NCBI GenBank assembly: GCA_015847255.1 | Contig: JADLZK010011219.1 | Location: 124,001 to 188,000 of the forward strand | DNA length: 64,000 nt | From: Hyparrhenia diplandra | Lineage: Eukaryota > Streptophyta > Magnoliopsida > Poales > Poaceae | Reading direction: 5' to 3' | Shown here: positions 11,750-22,879 of the stretch, piece after piece | How positions within the stretch are numbered: position 1 is the first letter of the stretch | How the letters are laid out: each line of letters begins with the position of its first letter | The notes under the pieces: generated by a model | What the model was told of the DNA's origin: nothing | Databases searched by the model: none | The model's input: the letters and a program-made list of their open reading frames with translations, nothing else | Position numbers and translations under genes: made by a program

Positions 11750-14700
11750 ATGGTGGCCTCACCAGGGACAGCCGAACCGCTAGAGAGGTCAACAGTGGAG
11801 CATCCTGAGCCGGTCCAGCCGCCTCCACTGCCGATCGATGAGGCGCAACCGCCGCCGCCTCTTCTAGGGGCGGGGCGGCAGCTGAAGCGATCTCTCCGAA
11901 GAAGTCCGCTTCCCCTTCACCGCTTCCGGTGAACCTGGCGGATGATGTATCTCCCGAGGTGGAGGCCCCGTCCCCGTCCCCGTCCCCGTCCCCGTCCTTG
12001 TCCCCGTTCCAGTCGCCAACTCCCCTCTCCACCTCCCCAAATCATGGAGGCGTCGCCGGGTTCGCCACAGCCGCTGTCCTCTCCACGTGCTGCTCCGGCT
12101 GCTGCCGCGCGTGCTTCGACGGACCTCTCCGTTACAGAGGCTGTGGCAATGGCGTCCCAGGAAGCCGCTCGGCCATCCCCGTCTCCCGAGTCTAGGGACG
12201 CGCAGTTGCAGACCGCGTCCGCGCTGCTGACGCCGCTGATGGAGATTGGGCCGGAGGGTTGTTGCCGCCGCCGCCGCCGCAGCAGCAGCAGCCACGACCA
12301 CCATCCCCGGAAATGGGTCCTCCACCATGTGATTATTCAGAGCCTGCACAGCTATCGCCGCTGTGTCATCCGGATGATTGCACAGGCGCCTCGCCAGACG
12401 CGCCGGTGGATGAGTTAGTTGCAGGAACGTCAGGAAAAGCAGCTGGGCCGTCACCAGGTGAAAACTCGGAATTCGGACAGTCACAGCAGCCGCATCTTCC
12501 AGCTGAAATCACATATGTCTGTTCAAATGCAGTGAGCAAGGTTTCAGAAGTGGCTTCAGAAGAAGGTGCTCAGCCTACGATGGAGGCAATTGATGGTGAG
12601 GGGCCATTAGAGATTGAGGCACAGAGATCATTGCAGGAGCCAGAGGAAACAACAAATCCCTCCAGGATGGAAGCCGAGCCTTGTTCGCCGGAGATGGCTC
12701 CTCCAGGGTTTGAAGATTGCAAGTCTCAATGGCTGCCAGCGTCGCATCCTAATCCTCTGGTTGAATCCACACACACTGTGGTACAAGTGACTGCCACCAA
12801 TGACATGGGCACGACACCAGATGCAGCAACTGGGTCACTGTCTTCACCTGGCATACTTCCACTGTTGAAGAGAGGGGCAGAGGGGCAAACACTTCCAAGA
12901 TCATGCTCTCCCACAACAGAAGCTGCACCAAGTTCACCAGATATGCCACCTCCAGGCTTTGAGAATTGTAAGTCATCATGGCTACCGCTACCGACTCTTC
13001 AACCCAAAGCTGAAACTATGGACGTCTTGCACGATGTGGCTCCCACCAAGGCATTGGCAGTGGGATTTATGGAAAAGGCATGCTCAGCGCAGGCATTGGA
13101 GCGAACTGATGTGGAGATAGACTCAGAGCGGAGCCTCTTGCCGCCATTGGAGAGTGGAACTGGGAGTTCATTGCAAGGGCCACTGCCAAGATCACCTTCT
13201 CCTATGATGCAAGACACTCCCTGTTCACCGGATACAGCACCTCCAGGGTTTGAAAGTTTAAAGTTCACACAGCTACAGCCTCCCTCTCTACCTCTGGTGC
13301 AGACTGCACATGTACTGCAAAATTCAGCTGATAATGAGGCCATGTCTCTGATATCAGAGGAAGCTCCTCAGCCATCACCTGCATTAGATGCAATGGATTT
13401 AGACATCGATGTAAAACCTGTCCTTTCACCACCACCCGAGAGTAAACCATGGAAGTCATTGCCACCGGAACCTCGCCTTCTGCTGTCTCACTGTTCAGTA
13501 GGGATGGTGCTTTTAGGGTCTGAGAATATCGAGTCCTCACAGCAGCTGCCACCAGCTCTGGTTCTTCCTCTTGATCAGACTCCAGACATCTTGGCTGATG
13601 CAGGTACCAAGAAGACAGTCGCAGTGGAAGGTGTGTGTCATGCAGGAGCGGCAGAAGAAGCCAATGGGTCTATTCTTCCACAAGCAAAGGAAAATGGTTG
13701 TGAGGGCCAATCACCGCACCTAGAGCCACAGGCTTCTTCCCCTGCAGTGGATGCTGCAGCTACATCACTGGAGATAGCTCCTAGAAGTTCTGAGAATTTG
13801 GAGTCCTCTCAGTTGACCTCTCCTTGTCTAGCTGAGACAATAGACCCCTCTACACATGCATCAGCTACAATCCCTGTGATTGTGAAGTCAGAGAAAACGA
13901 GTCTGCCATTATCTCCATTACAAGCTACAGGCACAGACGTGGAAAGTGCAATCCTGCAGCAGTCACCATCGAAGAGTGAAGAGAGGTCATTGCCACAGCC
14001 AGAGCAACACCTGTCTTATTCATCTGTGAAGGACACTACTTGTTCATCAGAGGATGCGCCCCCAGGTTATGAAAATTTTGACTCCTCTGATCAGCTGCCA
14101 CCGCCACCACCTCTTTGCACCTAAGTTTGGTCAGTATTTTCCATTTTTTTTACTTACTTACTTGTCTTTGTTTTTACATAATTTTCTGGTCATCTATCTG
14201 GTTCATGGCTTATGAGTTAAATCTACAGAACAAACCTTTGATAGATCTTGCACATCTAGTGGAGGAATTTCTGGATATCAATGGAGCAAATAGTTAACAT
14301 TACATTATTACCATGTTATTTAACTTGAAACAGTATGATACAAAATAAAGAATAAGTCTACATACCTTAGCAGTCAGAAAGTATGTTCTGTGCTAGTATC
14401 TTATTTTCATATTGATCTGTTTGTATCTCATGTGGTGGTACTGGTATATTTTTATTCAACAATAATGCACCCGACAAAGGGCATCAGTTTACTTAACTGC
14501 ATGCCAAAATATATTTTTTTTACTCAGTCACTATAACAATGCATGCAGTATCATGAAGACAAATGAGACAGCTTGGATGCATAAAGCTCAAGCTTTTAGA
14601 TACTGTGAATGATTTATGGAGAAATTGGCAATTAACTGAGAACTTCTCTTTAGGATGTTTAGGAGCAGACTGGTGAACAATCCTGGTATCTGCTAGGCCC

Positions 14701-17700
14701 TTGACCCAGGATGATGCTTGGCTCCTTTGGGGATCCCAAAAATAGATCTTATTAAGTTGCATTAAGCTTGAGGTTTGTGGAATATGCAATATGGTAATAC
14801 TAATTAAAGCAATGTAAAAAAAGGTAGATGTGGAGTTTACTTTTTAGTCTCCAATACAGCGGTTCAGGACATTTTCCTTATTTATCAACCTCCCTTTCTT
14901 TATCTGAGTACAAAAGAGTGGTACTGAATACGGATGAAAGTTGGAAAAAGGTGGTTTTAGAGCTGAGGAAGTTGTGTTGTTTGATTGCAGTTGAAACAAA
15001 TTCTTTATGGACAATAAATAGAAGAGGAAAACTGTATGGGCAGTATTGTAAGCAAGCTCTTAACCTTGAGGTTGTAATCCAAACTTTTGTGGATTCATGT
15101 TTAAACTGAACATCAAGATGCTCCTTTATGCATTGTGCAAATACTCTTCTGAGTGACCCTGGCCTAATATAATACTCCCTTCATTCCAAATTGTAAGACA
15201 TTTTGTCTTTTCTAGATACATAGCTTTTACTATGCGTTTAGATATACATAGCTTTTGCTATGCATTTAGATATGCACTATGTCTAGATACGTAGTAAAAG
15301 CAATGTATCTAGCCAAAACGTCTTATAATTTGGAACAAAGGGAGTAATAAACTATTAGATTCAATCATACAAAATTTTAAAATGCCAAAACCTAAGATGT
15401 CAGTTTCCGTACCAATCAAGAAATCGAGGATGTTATAACAGTGATTGATCTTTTTTAAAAGAGATTTATAGTTCTACAACATACTGTGTGCAATGTGGGG
15501 GGCTTGTACCTTTTCTTTGTGTTGTTTTTAACTTAGGTGGTGACTTGCACAGAAATTGGTCAAATGGTATGCGGAAGTTGTCGTCAGCTTGTTGCATATC
15601 CTAAGGGTGCTGTTCATGTTCAGTGTTTTGGTTGCTCGACAATAAACCTTGTACTGGAAGGTGCGTGCTATTTCTGCTTTAAAATTTATCTCACCTTATT
15701 CTTCTGGTACCTTATTCCCAATTGCTGTTCTTTGAAAATCATTCATTATTCTCTCCTTTTTCTATATTTTCTTCTTGATGAAATGACATGCAAAACTCAT
15801 GTATGGGAGTTAAGGTGTATGCCAGACAATGTTACCAAATTGTCTAATCGATCCTAGTCGCCATGGCACCAATCAGCCGACTAATCGTGATTAGTCAGAC
15901 GACTTGATAACATGACGCCAAATGCTGAATTGCCCATAAATCATTGTCAGAATTAATGTGGCCAGCATTTTTACTCAAATTAAGTGTCATTTAAAAGGAG
16001 CAAAACAAGTAAAAAAGGTTCCTAGCTGGACTTATATTTGCAGTAGAGTGAACAAGGCTAGATGAGTTATATTCCTCCTTGGAGGAAGTAATTCTCTTGG
16101 TAATTATTTGACTGTTCTTTTTATCTCAAAATGTTTCATTGCTATATCATTGGCTAAGTTGTACAGAGTTAGTTTGATTTGCCATGTATATTAACATAGA
16201 CTTAGCAGAGGTTCTTATCCTTTGCTTTAAGTTGCTTTATACATGCCCTCAGAGTTTTTTCATGCAACATGTTTGTATGTTTTGGATTTTTTTTTTGGCT
16301 CAGAATTGGTCTTATTCTCATAGAATTCTTCATATTTCAATAGTTTTTACAGAATCACGTAATTCTGAAAGTTATCTAGGCACTTTCTTGTCCTTCAAAG
16401 ATTGTTTTACCTTATTTTCTTTCTTGGCAGAAAATCAAGTTGGTAAGGTGTATTGTGGACAATGTGATACACTGTTGATGTATCCTTTTGGGGCTCCTGC
16501 TGTTAAATGTTCCACCTGTCTTTTTGTCACTGAAATCGGAGTAAGAACTGCAACTTGCCACATAATTTACTTGCTACATGTGTTTTGTTGTGCTAATATA
16601 TTTGATGAAAAAAATGTATATGCCATTGAAAAGTTAGTTTCATTACTTATATGAGGTGGCACTCAAATTATTTATCCATCTTTTTAAGGAATATCTGTGC
16701 CTTAGATTCTAGTTCCCAGTTCATCTAATTTTATGTATATTTGAGATTTTCCCAGTCAGGAAATCCCATCTAGTTTCATTATTATATATAAAATCTTAAA
16801 AAAATCCCAAATTTAAAACTTAGAAGATACATATGCCCTTGGCTAGATTTGATCATACCAAAGAAACCCAATTCTGCAACCTACTAAGCTGCCGAAAAGC
16901 GGACACTAACAAAGAAGGCATTAGAACTTGACAACCACACCATTGCAGGTAGAATGCTAGATGCCCGGGAGAGTCTTCCTCTTAGGGGAAAATACCTTCC
17001 ACCAAATTAAGTACCCCTAGTTTAAACGTGGATTGCTGAAGAGGCTCACATGGCTTCTTCTGCAATCCAGTCCAAAACTCAGTCTAGTTTTATTTCCAAA
17101 AAAAAAAAAAAAAAAAAAAAACTCAGTCTAGTGACATGAAACAAATATTCCTGCCTTTCCAGATCAACCAAACAATTTTATTTTTCCATTTGCGAGCCAC
17201 CAACTTGTTAGTATCCGCATTGAATTGGGTATTTGGATGATCCAATCTGCCTAAAGTTGTTACCCTGTGTTTGGAATGTTTATGAAAACAAACAAGCATT
17301 CAAGTTCTCTGCCATGCTCCAAATTTACCAAACCAAAGAACAACAAACAACCGAATTGCACACATTCAAGACCACTGACCACCAAATAATACATTTTCAG
17401 CCTTTCTGGCCCTCTTCAATAACTCTTTTTGGTTAAGATGCTATTCTTCATCAGAGAAAGTGTTAATCCTTAGTGGTAGTTTCATGTTGCTGATATGAAG
17501 AGAGCTGTGAAGATCCTTTTGGGGACCAGCATCACTCTATCTGATGTTGAACTAAATCACTCTTCTCTAGGTAGTGTGTATGCTAGTGTGATGATTCATT
17601 TGACCTATTATAATGTTACCAATGGAAAATGTCACCCATCGATAAACAGTGTTGAGTTGTTTATCTTTTTATTTTTCTGAAAAGTACTTCATACCACCGT

Positions 17701-18347
17701 GATGTGCAATTATAGGTGAGGCTTGGTCCCATTTGTCATCAGCTTGGGCAATCAACTAAGTTATCAATCATTGTGGTATGAAGTATGTTTGGGCAATTCG
17801 GTTGTTTGTTGTTCTTTGGTTTAAACGATGTGCAAATTATTTCTGAGAAAGGCTTTTGGATCAATCAATCCAAGCCGATGTGCAATCACTGTGGGATTAA
17901 TCCAAAAGCATGCTTAAACGATAAATTAACGAGCTTCGTAAATAAACCTTTCCATTGCAGCACATCTGAGAAAGATGTATATGCTATTTCTGAATCATTG
18001 CCAACATGTGAACCTTTAGTCATCCCTTGTGATTTTTGGTAATCATGCTATCCACTGATGAACCTGGAGCTCTCGAACTGTCTGCTGTGCCTTAACATTG
18101 TTAACTTCAACTTTCACACTTTCCGAGTAGTAGTACCCGCATCAACTCAAAATGGGTGGACCAAACCAAAGGCCACTCAACCGCCTCTGTACTGTCAATT
18201 GTTATTTATTTCTGCAAAGCTATTTTGCTGAGTACCAATGAAATGATCCATGAGATTTTGTTTTTCCAGGAACGTAATGTTCGGCGGCGGATATCGATGG
18301 AACAGAATGTGTCACCTGATCCGCAAGAGGTAGTTCAACAGAGCTAG
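11750..18347 (+). CDS. LSD1/LOL-type zinc-finger protein, repeat-rich N-terminus
   Basis: Exons: about 11750-14133, 15537-15660, 16431-16540, 18270-18347. Exon 2 encodes one LSD1-type zinc finger (MVCGSCRQLVAYPKGA, then VQCFGC). Exon 3 encodes a second (VYCGQCDTLLMYPFGA, then VKCSTC). The last exon gives a short Arg-rich tail. This two-finger order, with PPGFE motifs upstream, matches the LOL (LSD-one-like) group, whose members act in cell-death and defence signalling, probably in the nucleus. Exon 1 is unusually long and carries six or seven degenerate PPGFE modules. Exons 2-4 sum to a multiple of three. Exon 1 changes frame near 11875, 12040 and 12255. A TAA at 14122 lies just before the likely donor near 14133. 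These look like indels. The ATG at 11750 is my best start; ATG 12044 is an alternative. Confidence 0.8.
12196..14124 (+). repeat. Tandem ~90-residue PPGFE modules in LOL exon 1
   Basis: Within the long open frame, a unit recurs about every 250-290 bases, with motif [ST]S(P/E)xxxPPGFEnxxSSxxLP. Clear copies are at about 12690, 12940, 13230 and 14050. Decayed copies, where PPGFE has become LLGSE or PRSSE, are at about 13510 and 13775. A possible first copy is at about 12300 (SPEMGPPPCDYSEPAQLSP). The regular spacing suggests tandem duplication inside the exon. No known domain was recognised in the linkers, which look disordered. Confidence 0.7.
14540..15174. other. Intron 1 of the LOL-type gene, left part
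   Basis: AT-rich intronic DNA. I see no other gene; open frames here are short and without domains. Confidence 0.4.
15175..15344. mobile_element. Stowaway MITE in LOL intron 1
   Basis: The ends CTCCCTTCATTCCAAATT and AATTTGGAACAAAGGGAG are inverted repeats, flanked on both sides by TA (15173-15174 and 15345-15346). The interior carries the TCTAGATACATAGC motif typical of this grass Stowaway (mariner-derived) family. Confidence 0.85.
16660..18269. other. Last intron of the LOL-type gene
   Basis: A long intron between the second zinc-finger exon and the tail exon. It holds a minimal poly(A) insertion at about 17089-17121 (listed separately). No other coding sequence was recognised. Confidence 0.45.
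17074..17132 (+). mobile_element. Minimal poly(A) retroposon with target duplication
   Basis: ACTCAGTCTAGT occurs at 17077-17088 and again at 17121-17132. Between the copies are only about nine bases (TTTATTTCC) and a run of 24 A. This is what an extremely 5'-truncated target-primed insertion looks like. Confidence 0.55.
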
Positions 18348-19319
18348 GTCAGGCTTTAACAAGGGCAGGTCATCGAACCTAGATGATAGTGCCTGTAACT
18401 TCAGACGCTTCCATGGAAAACTCGCAAGTCATCCATCATGGATGGTGAAGCCTCAAGCCTGTGGCTGTAACCTCAAATGGCCTGTGGGCTGTGGTAGAGC
18501 GTAGTGGATAGCTTCAGATACACTTGTTTGGGGGGGATCTAGTATGGCCAGGATGAACTGTGAAGCGAAAAGATTACATCCTGCGGTAGTCTCATCATAG
18601 GAAAGATGAGCTGCTTGAGCTCCACTGTAACTGGAGCAGGTTGAGCATGGTTGACGGTACGGTGGTCTTAGATGATGCTCACTATTTGTTGGGGCACGAG
18701 CAGTGTGCTTCCGTGCTTGGGTTGGTCTACAAACCGCAGAACAACCCACTTTACTTAGCGTTACATCACAATCATGAGCGCTTTTTTATGGCCCTTTGGA
18801 GGCAACAAGAGTTATAAAAAAATGTGCTTATTGACAGTATATCTTTTTTTTTCCTGAAAAAAAAGAGGAAACTCATTCATTCATTATAAACATAGTACAG
18901 AAATCGGACGCAATAAGCGCCATTCAAAGTTTTGGAAAGCCACTTGGATGTTACAATGTTGAGAACGTGCTAAAGCTTGACAAGAACAAAGGCAATCTCC
19001 TATGACCGATGACCTTTGCCTGTTTTGCAAACTTGTCTGCGACTTTGTTCGTCGTCTTGGGATCTTGAGTACCGAGTAGTTCCTTCATCGTGTAGCGTCA
19101 ATCAGCACCGCAATAATCTTTATTTGGATCTTGCATTGAGGTTCATGACTTCTGAGTTTTTTTTATTTAATTTTAGCAACGGCATCTGAGGGCTTGTAAC
19201 TTGGATCGAATTCATCTGTGGTCTGTGGGCCTAGGACCCATCAAAGGCCCAATTGTGGGCGGCTAAGGATGGCGGCCATCTAGTCTACTAGAGAACAAGC
19301 GGCCACCGCACCACCGCGC
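18348..19319. other. Intergenic between LOL-type and DnaJ-like genes
   Basis: 3' flank of the LOL-type gene, followed at about 18840-18960 by a T tract with retroposon-like sequence in minus orientation. The last 100 bases are probably promoter or leader for the next gene. No gene recognised. Confidence 0.35.
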
Positions 19320-19901
19320 ATGGAGTTTGGAGGCGGAGGGCGAGGCCCCGGCGACCGGGTCCGGCGGCAGCTGCAATCGGTGGGGCGGCTGGCAGCGTAC
19401 CTCGGCGGCGGATTCCTCGCCCTCTCCGTCGCCTCCTCCGTCGCCGTCCGCTCCCCTCCGCGCCCTCTCCGACGCCAACCAGGTGCGCGCTTCCCTCGCC
19501 TCGTTCCCCACCCTCCGAAGCGCGAACCCTTTCGGCTGTCGTCGTGCTTCGCGCCACGATTGACTCTAGCAGTGTGTCCTGTGCTTCGTCAGAGGAAGTA
19601 CGCGCTGCCATGCGGCGCCTGCGAGGGCAAGGGAACCTACGCGTGCAGACTCTGCAGGGGCAACGCCACCATCGAGTGGTCTCCGATGCACGACCCGGTG
19701 TTCGTCAACCCGTGCCTCTGCCCTACCTGCGATGGCACCCGGTTAGCCATCTCCTTCATGGCTCTTCTATTTTCTGTCCTGCTGCTGCTGCTGGGTTCCT
19801 GTGATTATGAAATTATGAGAGGGATCAGTATTTGCTGATATTTTTTCTGTTTTGTCAGGGTGCAGCGCTGCTTGAACTGTTTGGGAAATGGTTACGCTTG
19901 A
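19320..19901 (+). CDS. Small DnaJ-type cysteine-rich (zinc-finger) protein
   Basis: Exons 19320-19482, 19593-19741 and 19859-19901, with GT/AG ends. The product is about 117 residues. The N-terminal half is Gly-rich with a hydrophobic stretch (LGGGFLALSVASSVAV), which could be a membrane segment or part of a targeting sequence. The second half has four CxxC pairs (CGAC, CRLC, CPTC, CLNC) with DnaJ zinc-finger-like CxxCxG spacing, and no J domain. It resembles plant BSD2-type or related cysteine-rich proteins that assist organelle protein assembly, but the substrate is unknown. One extra C in the run at about 19451-19456 shifts the frame just before LRALSDANQ. Removing it gives exactly 354 coding bases. 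The break is probably a sequence error. Confidence 0.75.
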
Positions 19902-20486
19902 AGAAGCAATGTCAGTTTTCATTCTTGATGATATGATTGTCGGGGGGAGTTGCTATTGAGAGTCACAAATGAACTTTATAGCCATTAATACAGGGAAAGC
20001 AAAGCTGTTCTTTCTTGCTGTTGGGGGTGTCCGTACCTGACGGACTGTTAAAAGTGGATGGTTTCTGTTGGGAATTTCTGTCAAGGGAAGAGAGTGTGGC
20101 TCCATTCCAACTCAAACTAAATGAATTTTTTTTGACAATGGAAAAGAGTGCTGTTCCAACTCAAAAAAATAGAGATCAACGGTTGAAATGGAAGTGACAT
20201 GCTTTCATGTATCCCCTTATTTGTGCCAGAGCCCAGAAGTACAAATTTCATTTGTTAGGGAAAAGATGTACTCCTATCGGTCCTATTATATACTTATGGT
20301 TGTATAATGAAGCTCATTGTGTGGGCCATGCGTACAAGCCAAGATCATGGTGGCAAGCCGTTTGCTGAATTTCAATTATATGTTAGTTTATGAAATTGTT
20401 CATTGCTATTATCTTGGCTGTGTTTATCCTAATCACATTGACAATGGTTTGTTTTGCTTGAACTGAAACTGAAAACTGAAGATTGC

Positions 20487-20557
20487 TTTTCTAGATGCAT
20501 TATTTTTTTTTCGTGTATGCAGATTTTTTTTTTTTTTTTTATCTAGACGCCTTATCT
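20487..20557 (-). mobile_element. Possible minimal poly(T) insertion
   Basis: A T tract at about 20524-20540 lies between two similar strings, TCTAGATGCATTAT and TCTAGACGCCTTAT. These could be a diverged target duplication. Weaker than the examples at 17.1, 20.9 and 29.7 kb. Confidence 0.3.
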
Positions 20558-20907
20558 TTTCTACTCACTCTTAGAATAGTCAGAATGTGTCTCGGTCAGA
20601 GTGATCTGGCCAATTAATCCAAGTCTGGTGTCTGTATTCTTAAGGACCTGTCATGTTGAAGGGAAATGAAAGGAAGATGATGGGCTGTACAACTAACACC
20701 GATAGTAACCTTACGTGTTTTCAGATTTCTTACAAGTTGTACAGACGAACTGTTCGTCGTCTTGCAAGAATAGTTTGAACTTTTTGAAGGATGATGATGT
20801 CTAGTGTCCACATAGAGAATTAATAGAGTCATTCCGTCTGCAAGGTGTACAGATATGTTACACATGCCCTTTCACTACCTCGTGAGCCATTCAGCGAAGG
20901 GGTATAG

Positions 20908-20961
20908 ATGTTCTTTAGTTGGCAAAAATTTGTAACCCAACTTCAAGTTTTTCCACATTCT

Positions 20962-20996
<35 letters not shown>

Positions 20997-21220
20997 CTTC
21001 AAGTTTTTCCACTCTCTCCATCACATCACATTAAATACACCAAAAAGATATATGTTCGTAGTATGAAATATAGGTAAAAAAAGAACTAATTACACGTTTA
21101 GATGTACATCATGAGATGATTCTTTTGAGTCTAGTTACCCCATGGAAGATAATATTTAAAAAAACACTAAAACGCTACATAGTGTGACTTAACAATTTTT
21201 TGCCAACTAAACAAGGCACT
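20908..21220. mobile_element. MITE with TTTAGTTGGCAAAAA inverted ends
   Basis: TTCTTTAGTTGGCAAAAATT near 20911 is mirrored by AATTTTTTGCCAACTAAACA near 21194. The interior is AT-rich and noncoding. Similar ends are common in grass MITEs. The target duplication is not clear, so the superfamily is not assigned. A poly(A) insertion sits inside it. Confidence 0.45.
20941..21012 (+). mobile_element. Minimal poly(A) retroposon with 16-bp target duplication
   Basis: CTTCAAGTTTTTCCAC is found at 20941-20956 and, identical, at 20997-21012. Between them are six bases (ATTCTC), about 32 A and two C. It is nested in the MITE that spans 20.9-21.2 kb. Confidence 0.65.
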
Positions 21221-22547
21221 GTCTGACATCACTAGCGTTGATGTTTTGACCCTTTTTGAAGGTGCATTTTTATGCAATACAAAAATTATGCCACAGTGTG
21301 CACTCCAATCAAATTCTGGTAATGTTGGCATTCCTCAGCCTCAAGGAGTTTCAGAAGTTGAGCACCAGGGGGTTTCTATAGTGCAAGTACTGCAGTTGAC
21401 CTGAATGCCAATCAGTGACGTCCAGACAAAAAATTATTATGGATCAGATTGTTCATCGCAACCACCTTTGCTTCAACTTGGCCTATTTTGTGTGCGGTTC
21501 CAGTGATGGCTGAATACGATTACAGGGAACCTGTTTGGTCAACTGTTCTTGGTAGGTACGGAGTAGCTGCCAAGTGTGTATGGCTCAAGATCAAATATCT
21601 TTCCACCCTCAAGTATCATGTGTTCAACGTGATGATTCAAATTGCAACCAAATATCCACAATGCAATAAATAAATATTTTAAAATTTATACATACTCAGT
21701 ACGGTTCTCCGCGGTTATGAACGAATTCATTAGCTTAGTTGCACACCTAGGTCAAAAACAAAAGGTGAGAAAAGAAAATATTGTTTTGAAACAAACTCCC
21801 AAACAGTATACTCCCAACATAATGAATGAGGTCGTCACTCTTCAAACAGTGTGTTTATTCCCATCACATCCTATCACATCGAAACATTTAATGCACCCAA
21901 AGAACTATAAAATGAATGAGGTCGTCACGTCATGGTAGGATAATTTTTTCATGCTGGCATCACCAAGAAGAAAACAAGGAGAGAGAAAGCGACGTCTCCT
22001 TGTGTCCAAGCGTAGAGACGAACACACCAATAATTGCAAGAATAAAATCAGCCCGCCTAAGACGCATGCCGTGTGGAATGGATCGTGATAAATGTTGGAG
22101 TCGTATCTTGAATTCGAGCAATAGCTGCAGCTCCTTCCTTTGATGCCGATCGATGCCCGATGCCGTCAGATGCATGCCGTGCCGTGAGCCCGTGCTGTCC
22201 CTGACTTGCCTTGTGCTTTCACGGAGTTGGCAAGTTGCTACTACAGTAACAGTAGCACGGAAAAAAAGGCTCGCCGAAAGGGAAACAAGACGCGTCCAAG
22301 GCTTGATGGGGCGCACTGGGCGATGGACCAAGTTCGGATCAGAGGAGGCGGCAAGTGAGTTACAGTGACAAGTGAAGTGGTCATGCCTGAGCCTAACTAA
22401 TCGATGCGTCATGCGTGATGAACGATGATGGTCTTGTCGACATCGTCATCAGTCTCAGCTTCGGTGGGTAGGATTAGGATTACTCAACATTTACAACATT
22501 GACACCTTGTACCACAAGATGACTAACCCTAATAACTATATTATATA
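21221..22547. other. Intergenic, no gene seen
   Basis: Short unsupported frames only. An 18-base direct repeat (AATGAATGAGGTCGTCAC) occurs at about 21821 and 21911, bracketing about 70 bases. Its origin is unclear. Confidence 0.35.
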
Positions 22548-22834
22548 CCATGTTTTAAATAGCGGTATGAAAAATAGCGCCGGGTTTTTTTGCGCTACGG
22601 CGCTATAGCGCCGCTTATAGCGGCGGCAGCTTACGCTAGCGCGAGGTTGCCGCCGCCGCTATAGCGTTATATGGGCGGCGCTTATAGCGCGAATAGCGGC
22701 ACGAATAGCGACGCTTATATCGCGAATAGCGGGCGCTATAGCGTGCTACAGCTCAAATAGCGAATAGCGTGAAAAAGTGTGATAGCTTCGCGTGAGTTGC
22801 TGCCGCCCGCAGGCGTGCGCTATTTAAAACGTGG
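22548..22834. mobile_element. 287-bp hAT-type MITE rich in TATAGCG motifs
   Basis: Inverted ends CCATGTTTTAAATAGCG (22548) and CGCTATTTAAAACGTGG (ending 22834) are flanked by identical 8-bp copies ATTATATA (22540-22547 and 22835-22842). An 8-bp duplication fits the hAT superfamily. The interior is built of repeated, partly palindromic GCTATAGCG/AATAGCG motifs in both orientations, so it should fold strongly. No coding potential. Confidence 0.65.
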
Positions 22835-22835
22835 A

Positions 22836-22876
22836 TTATATATAATAATTATATTATATATAATAATTATATTATA
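22836..22876. repeat. AT-rich tandem repeat
   Basis: Two near-perfect copies of a 19-20 base unit TATAATAATTATATTATA follow the MITE directly and may have provided its AT-rich target. Confidence 0.6.
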
Positions 22877-22879
22877 TCT

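Noticed and set aside
11864..12484. Minus-strand 206-codon frame opposite the LOL-type exon
   Set aside because: Low-complexity Arg/Gly/Thr composition mirrored from a Pro/Ser coding exon on the plus strand; no domain.
12259..14124. Treating this open frame as a complete stand-alone gene
   Set aside because: Its PPGFE motifs, the phase of the next exons and the zinc-finger exons downstream show it is exon 1 of a larger gene.
22548..22834. CRISPR-like or satellite array suggested by repeated TAGCG motifs
   Set aside because: Repeats are irregular and in both orientations, with clean inverted ends and a target duplication; a MITE in a plant genome.
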